DNA of 6,853 nucleotides from Pseudomonadota bacterium. GTDB taxonomy: Bacteria; Pseudomonadota; Gammaproteobacteria; Xanthomonadales; Rhodanobacteraceae. The notes beneath the pieces were generated by a model. That model ran no database searches and had not been told where the DNA came from. It saw nothing but the letters and a program-made list of their open reading frames with translations. Made by a program: the position numbers and the translations under genes. The first letter of the stretch is position 1, and each line of letters begins with the position of its first letter. The stretch covers positions 1 through 6,853 of the forward strand of contig JANXVS010000330.1 in assembly GCA_025351555.1 (NCBI GenBank), read 5' to 3'. Positions 1-6,082 of this stretch are shown piece after piece.

Positions 1-225
1 CAGCAGCTTCGCCTTCCCGGCGCCGCGACCGAAGCGGCCGTGTCCGGCGAAAAGTATAATTATATACGAACCGAACAAGTGCAGATGCGCGAGAACCACG
101 AGACGATCACGCCGCGCGGCGAGCAGCCGATGTTGCCGGAAGTGCACGATTTTCTCGCCAGCCCTGCGATGGATGTCGCGCCCAAGGACCAGCGCGCAGG
201 CAAGCGCGGAGGCAAGCATCCGTGA
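1..225 (+). CDS. gspD: Type II secretion secretin GspD, C-terminal end (partial, 5' end outside window)
   Basis: The frame is open from the first base to a TGA at 223-225 and gives 74 residues, so this is the tail of a gene that begins upstream rather than a short gene of its own. GspD forms the multimeric outer-membrane channel of the type II secretion system. The core secretin domain is not in view. What is visible is a segment reading SGEKYNYIRTEQ at residues 16-27. It resembles the stretch that follows the secretin domain in GspD proteins, typically a Lys/Arg-Tyr-x-x-Ile/Leu-Arg-x-x-Gln pattern. A polar, poorly conserved tail ends in a Lys/Arg/Gly-rich stretch. Gene order supports the call, because gspE starts 10 bp after the stop and gspF lies further on, the classic D-E-F order. 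The identification rests on a short conserved stretch plus context, so it is probable rather than certain. Confidence 0.68.
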   Translation, partial: QQLRLPGAATEAAVSGEKYNYIRTEQVQMRENHETITPRGEQPMLPEVHDFLASPAMDVAPKDQRAGKRGGKHP

Positions 226-235
226 GCGTGGCGCA

Positions 236-1732
236 ATGACTGCGCCTGCAGCGGCGTCAGTGGCGCATCCGCCGCGGCCGAGCTTCGGCTTCGCCCGCCG
301 GAACGGCGCGACCTTGACGGCGTGGCGCGAGAATGTTGCCGAGATCGCCTGCCGCGACGGCGTAAAACCCGAGGTGCTGGCGGAATTGCGCCGCTATCTG
401 GGCGTGCCGCTCAAGCTCACGCGTCACAATGCGGCGGACTACGAGCGTTTGCTGCGCTCGCTGTACGAACAGGGCGACGACGCGCGCGCGATGGTCGCCG
501 ATTTCGACGACGATATGGATTTGAAAACCCTCGCCGACGAATTGCCCGAGCCCGAGGACTTGCTCGAATCCAAGGACGATGCGCCGATCATTCGTCTGAT
601 CAACGCGCTGCTGACCGAAGCGGTGAAGGAAGGCGCGTCGGATATCCACATCGAGCCATTCGAGAACCGCCTGGTCGTGCGCTTCCGCATCGATGGCGTC
701 TTGCGCGAAGTGCTGGCGCCGCAGAAAGCGATCGCAAATGCGGTGGTCAGTCGCATCAAGGTGATGGCGCGGCTTGACATCGCCGAGAAACGCCTGCCGC
801 AGGATGGCCGCATCGGTCTGCGCATCGCCGGACGTCCGGTCGATGTGCGCGTGTCGACGATTCCGGCCGGCCACGGTGAGCGCGTGGTGCTGCGACTGCT
901 CGACAAGCAGGCGGGCAAGCTCGATCTCAAGCAGCTCGGTATGGCGCCGGGTACGCTGCAACATTTAAGCGAAACGATCGAGCGCCCGCACGGTATACTT
1001 TTGGTGACTGGCCCAACGGGTTCCGGCAAGACCACGACGCTGTACGGCTCGCTGCTGCGGCTCAACGATTCCAGCCGCAACATCATGACGGTGGAGGATC
1101 CGATCGAGTACTACATCGACGGCGTCGGCCAGACCCAGGTCAACACCAAGGTCGAGATGACGTTCGCACGCGGTCTGCGCGCGATCCTGCGTCAGGATCC
1201 AGACGTGGTGATGATCGGCGAAATCCGCGATCTGGAAACCGCACAGATTGCGGTACAGGCATCGCTCACGGGACATCTGGTGCTATCGACCCTGCACACG
1301 AACTCCGCGGTCGGCGCGGTGACGCGCCTGCGCGACATGGGCGTCGAGCCATTCCTGCTGTCGTCATCCTTGATCGGCGTGCTCGCGCAGCGCCTGGTGC
1401 GCGTGTTCGATCCGGCGTTGCGGGAAATGTATACAGCGACGCCGCGTGAGTTGGCGGCCTTTGGCAAGCCGGCGGAACTGCGTGCTGATCTGTATCGTCC
1501 CGACGCGCAACAGGTCGGGCGTCACGCTGGCTATCGCGGTCGCACCGGCATTTACGAATTCGTGCTGGTCGACGAGGAACTGCGCCGCCTGATCCACGCC
1601 AATGCGGCCGAGGCGGATCTCGAACGCCACGCACGCACGCGCACATCGAGCATTCTCGACGATGGCTGGGACAAATGCGTCGCCGGGATCAGTTCGGTCG
1701 AGGAAGTGTTGCGGGTGACACGCGAAGAGTGA
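236..1732 (+). CDS. gspE: Type II secretion system ATPase GspE
   Basis: GspE is the hexameric cytoplasmic ATPase that powers pseudopilus assembly in type II secretion, docked at the inner membrane through GspL and GspF. With the start at ATG 236 the protein has 498 residues, close to the roughly 490-500 of GspE forms lacking the extra N-terminal N1E domain. An early FGFARRNG stretch matches the start of the N2E domain. The nucleotide site is complete: Walker A GPTGSGKTT (259-267, Lys265), Asp box VEDPIE (286-291), Walker B with D323 and E329 in DPDVVMIGEIRD, and a His box around GHLVLSTLHTN (346-356). The segment at 388-435 that normally carries four zinc-binding cysteines has none. An upstream in-frame ATG at 173 would add 21 residues and overlap gspD by 53 bp. 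I prefer 236 because it starts just after the gspD stop, but neither start has a strong ribosome-binding site. The GYRGRTGIYE motif and the N-terminus favour GspE over the pilus ATPase PilB. Confidence 0.93.
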   Translation: MTAPAAASVAHPPRPSFGFARRNGATLTAWRENVAEIACRDGVKPEVLAELRRYLGVPLKLTRHNAADYERLLRSLYEQGDDARAMVADFDDDMDLKTLADELPEPEDLLESKDDAPIIRLINALLTEAVKEGASDIHIEPFENRLVVRFRIDGVLREVLAPQKAIANAVVSRIKVMARLDIAEKRLPQDGRIGLRIAGRPVDVRVSTIPAGHGERVVLRLLDKQAGKLDLKQLGMAPGTLQHLSETIERPHGILLVTGPTGSGKTTTLYGSLLRLNDSSRNIMTVEDPIEYYIDGVGQTQVNTKVEMTFARGLRAILRQDPDVVMIGEIRDLETAQIAVQASLTGHLVLSTLHTNSAVGAVTRLRDMGVEPFLLSSSLIGVLAQRLVRVFDPALREMYTATPRELAAFGKPAELRADLYRPDAQQVGRHAGYRGRTGIYEFVLVDEELRRLIHANAAEADLERHARTRTSSILDDGWDKCVAGISSVEEVLRVTREE

Positions 1733-1740
1733 TTTTTTAC

Positions 1741-1745
1741 GGGGA
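1741..1745 (+). promoter_or_regulatory. Ribosome binding site of the amino acid permease gene
   Basis: GGGGA lies five bases before ATG 1751 in the 18-bp gap after gspE. It is the clearest Shine-Dalgarno-like stretch among the internal genes. It fixes the permease start and suggests independent initiation rather than coupling to gspE. Confidence 0.5.
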
Positions 1746-1750
1746 AAACC

Positions 1751-3193
1751 ATGAGCCTGATTGCACAACTCACGCGGCACAAATCCATCGAGCAGTTACA
1801 GGCCGATCTCGGCACGCGCAAGGATTTCCGACGCGTGCTCGGGCTGTGGCAGCTCACCGCGATCGGCCTGGGTGGCATCATCGGCGTCGGCATCTTCGTG
1901 CTCGCCGGGCAGCAGGCCGCGATGAACGCGGGGCCCGCCGTGGCGCTGTCGTTCATCATCGCCGGTATCGCCAGTACGGCCGCTGCGCTGTGCTACGCGG
2001 AATTCGCCGGACTCATCCCCGTCACCGGCAGCGCCTACACTTATGGTTACGCCGTGCTCGGCGAAGGCATTGCCTGGCTGCTCGGCTGGGATCTGTTGCT
2101 CGAGTACGCGTTGATTGTCGCCGCGGTAGCGAGCGGCTGGTCGGGCTACGTGCTCAACTTGCTTGATGCCTTCGGTATTCATGTGCCTGGGGCATTGCGC
2201 GGTGCCCCCGGCTCGGGTCCAGGCCACGCATTCAATTTGATCGGTGCCACCGTGGCGATGGCGGTCGCCGTGCTGTTGACCTTGCGCACAGAGTGGGGCG
2301 CGCGTGCCAATACGCTGATCGTGGCGATCAAGATAGTGGCGGTGGTGCTCGTCATCGGTGTCGGCGTTTTCTATGTCAACCCGGCGAACTGGCATCCGTT
2401 CGTCCCCGAGCGCGTTGTCGACGCGCAGGGTGTCGGACACTTCGGTTGGCCCGGTGTCGTCACCGCTGCGGCCGTCGTGTTCTTTGCCGTGTTTGGTTAC
2501 GACACACTCACCACGGCCGCCGAAGAAGCGAAGAACCCGCAGCGTGACCTGCCGCGCGCTATCCTGCTGTCGCTTGGGGTTTCGATGACGCTGTACATTG
2601 CGATCACGCTGGTGTTGACCGGGATGGTGCCGTACACGCAACTCGGCAACGAGGCGCCGGTTGCGCAGGCGTTTCAGGCGCTCGGCATGAAGTGGATCGG
2701 CGCAGCGATTTCGGCCACGGCGATCGCCAGCATCCTCAGTGTGATCTTCGCCTTCATGCTGGCGGCAGCGCGCATCTGGTTTGCACTGTCGCGCGATGGT
2801 CTGCTGCCCGGCTGGTTCGCGAAAGTGCATCCGCGCTACGGCACGCCGCATCGGCCCACGATCGTGCTTGGCGTGTTTACCGCTGTCGTCGCCGGGCTGT
2901 TTCCGCTCGGCGAAGTCGCCAAACTCGTCAACATCGGCGTGCTCTCGGCGTTTATCGTGATCTGCGCCGCGGTGCTGCTGTTGCGTTCGCGCAAGCCTGA
3001 ATTGCCGCGCGCCTTCCGCACGCCGTGGGTGCCATTCGTGCCGTTGGTCGGCATTGCGTTCTCGATTTGGCTATTGTCCGAACTTGCCCTGATCACCTGG
3101 ATGGTATTCCTGGTCTGGCTCGCTCTGGGCTTGGTGATTTATTTCGGTTACGGCATTCGTCACAGCAAGCTCGCGCAAGGCGCGCAGAAGTAG
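1751..3193 (+). CDS. APC superfamily amino acid permease (cationic amino acid transporter-like)
   Basis: This is a 480-residue inner-membrane secondary transporter of the amino acid-polyamine-organocation superfamily, most like the CAT family (YfnA/GkApcT type). About twelve hydrophobic helices can be traced, starting near 32-53, 58-82, 95-125, 156-178, 184-206 and 230-250, with six more to about 470. Helix 1 carries the glycine-rich unwound motif GGIIGVGIF (41-49), which contacts the substrate backbone in this fold. Helix 6 and the following loop read FGYDTL and then EEAKNPQRDLP (258-268), a CAT-family hallmark. The later loop KVHPRYGTP (358-366) is also typical. The length is normal and no break is seen. 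Substrate cannot be read from the sequence; basic or broad neutral amino acids are possible. It sits between gspE and gspF, 18 bp and 10 bp from them, and so probably shares their transcript. No link to secretion is known for this family. Confidence 0.9.
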   Translation: MSLIAQLTRHKSIEQLQADLGTRKDFRRVLGLWQLTAIGLGGIIGVGIFVLAGQQAAMNAGPAVALSFIIAGIASTAAALCYAEFAGLIPVTGSAYTYGYAVLGEGIAWLLGWDLLLEYALIVAAVASGWSGYVLNLLDAFGIHVPGALRGAPGSGPGHAFNLIGATVAMAVAVLLTLRTEWGARANTLIVAIKIVAVVLVIGVGVFYVNPANWHPFVPERVVDAQGVGHFGWPGVVTAAAVVFFAVFGYDTLTTAAEEAKNPQRDLPRAILLSLGVSMTLYIAITLVLTGMVPYTQLGNEAPVAQAFQALGMKWIGAAISATAIASILSVIFAFMLAAARIWFALSRDGLLPGWFAKVHPRYGTPHRPTIVLGVFTAVVAGLFPLGEVAKLVNIGVLSAFIVICAAVLLLRSRKPELPRAFRTPWVPFVPLVGIAFSIWLLSELALITWMVFLVWLALGLVIYFGYGIRHSKLAQGAQK

Positions 3194-3203
3194 GCGAACG
3201 CGC

Positions 3204-4409
3204 ATGCCCGCCTTCGCCTACCAAGCCCTGGACCAAGCCGGCAAGACCCAGCGCGGTGTGCTGCAGGGCGACACCGCGCGTGCGGTGCGCGCGGTCTTGC
3301 GCGAGCGTGGCCTGAATCCACTTGAAGTCGCGCCGGTAACCGAAGCACAACAACGTAGTGGGCTGTTCCGACGCGGCTTGAGTGCTGCGCAACTGGCGCT
3401 GCTCACGCGTCAGTTGGCGACCTTGCTCAAAGCCGGCTTGCCGGTCGATGAGGCGCTCGCCGCGCTGGCCGAGCAGAACGACGACCAGCGCGCGCGAGCC
3501 CTGGTCGGTGCGTTGCGCTCGCGCGTACTCGAAGGTGCGGGACTCGCCGCGGCACTGGCCGACTCGCCAGACAGTTTTCCGGAAATCTATCGCGCATCGA
3601 TCGCGGCGGGCGAGCAATCCGGCCGGCTCGATCAGGTGTTGGCGCGCCTGGCCGATTACAGCGAAGCGCGCGATGCGCTGAATCAGAAAGTCTGGGCGGC
3701 GCTGGCGTATCCGTTGTTGTTGACGATCGTGGCCGTTGCCGTGGTCAGTGGCTTGCTCGTGTATGTCGTGCCGCAGATCGTCGGCGTGTTCACGCAGATG
3801 CATCAGACCTTGCCGCTCCCAACGCGCGCCTTGCTCGCGCTGAGCAGCTTCGTCAAAGTCTGGGGTTGGTTGCTGCTGGTGCTGATCGTGGTCGCGGCCA
3901 TTGGCGGCAAACTCGCGTTGCGCACTGAGCAAGTGCGTTACGCCTGGCACGGCGCGCTGTTGCGCCTGCCGCTGATTGGCCGTCTCGTGCGCGCGGCTAA
4001 CACCGCGCGCTGCACGCGCACCCTGGCCCTGCTCACGGCGAGCGCCGTGCCGTTGCTCGATGCCCTGAATATCGGCGCGCAGGTGATGCCGAACCTGCCG
4101 ATGCGCGCGGCGGTGAAACGCGCGGCGCTGAAAGTCCGCGAAGGCGGCAGTTTTTCGCGCTCGCTCGGCGATAGCGGCTACTTCCCGCCGGTCGCGCTGC
4201 GATTGATCGCGAGCGGCGAACGCGCCGGCGAACTCGAACACATGCTCGACGAAGCCGCCAATCACCAGCAGCGTGAACTGGATCGCTGGATGACGACGCT
4301 GACGGCGATCCTCGGCCCGCTGGTGATTCTGCTGGTCGGTGCCATGGTGCTGTTCATCGTGCTCGCAATCCTGCTGCCGATCTTCAACCTCAACCAGATG
4401 GTCAAATGA
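3204..4409 (+). CDS. gspF: Type II secretion system inner-membrane protein GspF
   Basis: GspF is the polytopic platform protein of the type II secretion system. It binds GspE and GspL and is thought to couple ATPase motion to pseudopilin insertion. The 401 residues match the usual size of about 400. The N-terminus MPAFAYQALDQAGKTQRG is the typical GspF opening and fixes the start. Two T2SSF domains are visible. The first, about 70-190, has a TRQLATLLKAGLPVDEAL stretch and IAAGEQSGRLDQVL. The second, about 270-395, has TLALLTASAVPLLDAL and IASGERAGELEHML, the repeated (A/S)GE-x-(S/A)G motif of the family. Membrane segments lie near 170-192, 219-240 and 370-395, the expected three. The gene begins 10 bp after the permease with only a weak ribosome-binding sequence, and its stop overlaps ftsE. 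The type IV pilus homologue PilC is less likely given the N-terminus and the neighbouring gspE. Confidence 0.94.
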   Translation: MPAFAYQALDQAGKTQRGVLQGDTARAVRAVLRERGLNPLEVAPVTEAQQRSGLFRRGLSAAQLALLTRQLATLLKAGLPVDEALAALAEQNDDQRARALVGALRSRVLEGAGLAAALADSPDSFPEIYRASIAAGEQSGRLDQVLARLADYSEARDALNQKVWAALAYPLLLTIVAVAVVSGLLVYVVPQIVGVFTQMHQTLPLPTRALLALSSFVKVWGWLLLVLIVVAAIGGKLALRTEQVRYAWHGALLRLPLIGRLVRAANTARCTRTLALLTASAVPLLDALNIGAQVMPNLPMRAAVKRAALKVREGGSFSRSLGDSGYFPPVALRLIASGERAGELEHMLDEAANHQQRELDRWMTTLTAILGPLVILLVGAMVLFIVLAILLPIFNLNQMVK

Positions 4410-5077
4410 TCAAGTTCGACCTGGTCGGTAAACGCTATCCATCCGGCCACGAGGCGCTGGCGGAATTGAGTTTTGAACTCGCGTCCGGCGAGATGGCCTT
4501 CGTCACCGGACATTCCGGCGCCGGTAAAAGTACACTTTTAAAACTTGTCGCATTGCTCGAGCGGCCGAGCCGCGGGCAGATCACGGTCAATGGCCAGAAT
4601 CTCAATCACACGCGCCGACGAGGTATTTCGCAGGTGCGCCGCGGCATCGGCATGGTGTTCCAGGATCACCGCTTGCTATTGGATCGCAGTGTGTTCGACA
4701 ACGTCGCCCTGCCGCTGGTGATTGCCGGTACCGCGCGCGAGGAGACGGCCAAGCGCGTGCGCGCAGCACTGGACAAGGTCGGCTTGCTGGCCCGCGAGCA
4801 AGCGGCGCCGGTCGCGCTATCGACCGGTGAGCAGCAACGCGTCGGCATCGCGCGCGCGATCGTGGCCAAGCCGCCGGTGCTGATTGCCGATGAGCCGACC
4901 GGCAATCTCGATCCGCACTTGTCGGCGGAAATCATGGCGCTGTTCGGCGAGTTCCAGCAGGTTGGCACGACGGTGCTAATTGCCAGTCACGATCTGGCTT
5001 TGGTGAAGCGCATGGGCAAGCGCGTATTGGTGCTTGATCACGGCAAACTTATTGACGATTTCAGGCCCGGCGCATGA
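4406..5077 (+). CDS. ftsE: Cell division ATP-binding protein FtsE
   Basis: FtsE is the cytoplasmic ATPase of the FtsEX complex. It acts at the division septum, where ATP cycles drive FtsX to activate peptidoglycan hydrolases through periplasmic partners such as EnvC. The 223 residues are the normal FtsE length. Motifs in order: Walker A GHSGAGKST (35-43, Lys41), Q-loop Gln86 in MVFQDHRLL, ABC signature LSTGEQQRVGIARAI (138-152), Walker B VLIADEPTGNLD (158-169, catalytic Glu163) and switch His195 in ASHD. The signature has Thr140 where the consensus LSGGE has glycine; related FtsE proteins also vary here. The ATG overlaps the gspF stop as ATGA (4406-4409) and no Shine-Dalgarno sequence is evident, so translation is probably coupled to gspF. 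The close LolD and MacB ATPases are alternatives by family, but the following ftsX settles the assignment. Confidence 0.93.
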   Translation: MIKFDLVGKRYPSGHEALAELSFELASGEMAFVTGHSGAGKSTLLKLVALLERPSRGQITVNGQNLNHTRRRGISQVRRGIGMVFQDHRLLLDRSVFDNVALPLVIAGTAREETAKRVRAALDKVGLLAREQAAPVALSTGEQQRVGIARAIVAKPPVLIADEPTGNLDPHLSAEIMALFGEFQQVGTTVLIASHDLALVKRMGKRVLVLDHGKLIDDFRPGA

Positions 5078-6075
5078 ACCGCCGCAAACCGCAGAATCGC
5101 CTGAAGCCTGCCGCACCGCTGCCTTCTGCGGCGGCAACACCAGCGCGCGCGCGGCTGAGCCTGCGCGCGTGGCGCGAACAGCATCTGTACAGCCTGTTCT
5201 CCAGTCTCGGCCGGCTCGTGGCCCGGCCGTTTGCGACCGCGTTGACCTTGACCGTAATGAGTCTGGCGATGGCCTTGCCGCTACTGTTCTGGCTGCTGCT
5301 CGACAATGCGCGCCAGGTGAACGGCAGCGTCGAGGATGCACGCGCGATCAGCGCGTTCTTGAAACCCGATCTGGATGCCGCAGCGGTGCAGGCGCTGACA
5401 AAACGCGTACGCGTACGCGCCGATGTGGCCGCGGTCGAGGTCAAATCCCCCGAGCAGGGGCTGGCTGAATTCCGTGACCAGTCCGGATTTGCCGATGCGC
5501 TCAAGGTTTTGCACTACAATCCTCTGCCGGCGGTACTCATGATCACAGCGCGCAGCGATGCGGCGAGGGTCGATGCGGCGCCGGCGCTGGTGGCGGAACT
5601 TGAGAAAGATCCGGCGGTGGATCTGGTGCAGTACGATGCGCAATGGCGGCAGCGTCTGAACGCGATTCTGGCGCTGGCCGCACGCGCCGCCGCGGTGCTC
5701 GCCAGTCTGCTGGCGTTGGCGGCGCTGCTGGTAGTCGGCAACACCGTGCGTCTGGATATCCAGGGACGCAGCGACGAGATCGCGGTGATGCAGCTGCTGG
5801 GCGCGAATGATGGGTTTGTGCGGCGTCCGTTTTTGTATACCGGCTTCTGGTACGGAGCGTTTGCAGGGGTGCTGACCTTGATGCTGATCGGAATCGTCGA
5901 ATGGGCTTTGGCCGCGCCGCTGGCGCAACTGGCGGCGAGCTACGAGCATCGCTTCGACGTGCATGGTCTGGCCTTGTCGGGCATGGCTGCCGTGCTTGGC
6001 GCTGCAGCGTTGCTGGGCTGGCTCGGTGCGTGGCTGGCAGCCTCGCGGCATATCGCGCTCGGCCAGCCGCAATAA
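5074..6075 (+). CDS. ftsX: Cell division protein FtsX (permease-like component)
   Basis: FtsX is the inner-membrane partner of FtsE. Its large periplasmic loop recruits activators of cell-wall amidases during septation. The protein has 333 residues, within the gammaproteobacterial range. A basic Pro/Ala/Arg-rich cytoplasmic N-terminus of about 50 residues precedes helix 1 (about 54-76, with RPFATALTLTVMSLAMALP). A periplasmic domain runs from about 77 to 200 and includes ISAFLKPDLD and LHYNPLP. Three helices then lie near 202-224, 255-280 and 299-322. The cytoplasmic loop GRSDEIAVMQLLGAN is the characteristic FtsX/MacB-type coupling segment. The start ATG overlaps the ftsE stop by four bases (ATGA, 5074-5077), and a weak CAGG lies eight bases upstream. 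The gene is complete. Its downstream neighbour is a response regulator instead of rpoH, which follows ftsX in E. coli and many relatives. Confidence 0.93.
   Translation: MNRRKPQNRLKPAAPLPSAAATPARARLSLRAWREQHLYSLFSSLGRLVARPFATALTLTVMSLAMALPLLFWLLLDNARQVNGSVEDARAISAFLKPDLDAAAVQALTKRVRVRADVAAVEVKSPEQGLAEFRDQSGFADALKVLHYNPLPAVLMITARSDAARVDAAPALVAELEKDPAVDLVQYDAQWRQRLNAILALAARAAAVLASLLALAALLVVGNTVRLDIQGRSDEIAVMQLLGANDGFVRRPFLYTGFWYGAFAGVLTLMLIGIVEWALAAPLAQLAASYEHRFDVHGLALSGMAAVLGAAALLGWLGAWLAASRHIALGQPQ
5404..5419 (+). repeat. 16-bp perfect palindrome inside ftsX
   Basis: The bases CGCGTACGCGTACGCG equal their own reverse complement, built from repeated GCGTAC units. They encode part of an Arg-Val-Arg-Val-Arg stretch in the periplasmic domain of FtsX. 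With no spacer it is unlikely to form a stable RNA hairpin, and the coding need for alternating Arg and Val in a GC-rich genome may explain it. Confidence 0.4.
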
Positions 6076-6079
6076 GGAA
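6074..6079 (+). promoter_or_regulatory. Ribosome binding site of the response regulator gene
   Basis: AAGGAA overlaps the ftsX stop codon. It is only three bases from ATG 6083 but nine bases from the in-frame ATG 6089, so the spacing favours 6089 as the real start. The two proteins would differ by two residues. Confidence 0.5.
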
Positions 6080-6082
6080 ACG

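Noticed and set aside
55..60. TATAAT within an AT-rich patch, resembling a -10 promoter element upstream of gspE
   Set aside because: No -35-like hexamer lies at the right distance (bases 32-37 are GC-rich), and the bases encode the conserved Lys-Tyr-Asn-Tyr-Ile stretch of the GspD tail, which explains the composition.
1733..1738. Run of six T after the gspE stop, as in an intrinsic terminator
   Set aside because: The bases just before it offer only about three base pairs of stem, too weak for a terminator, and the permease ribosome binding site follows at once.
1796..2851. 351-codon open frame on the minus strand opposite the permease
   Set aside because: It has the low-complexity, charged composition of an antisense shadow; the plus strand encodes a well-conserved transporter.
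3093..4265. 390-codon open frame on the minus strand opposite gspF
   Set aside because: Its translation is rich in Arg, Gln and His with no domain pattern, as expected for the complement of a GC-rich gene, and gspF on the plus strand is unambiguous.
236..4409. Possibility that the ATPase and platform protein are type IV pilus PilB and PilC
   Set aside because: The N-termini (FARRNG in the ATPase, MPAFAYQALD in the platform protein) and the secretin-like tail upstream fit the type II secretion D-E-F order better.
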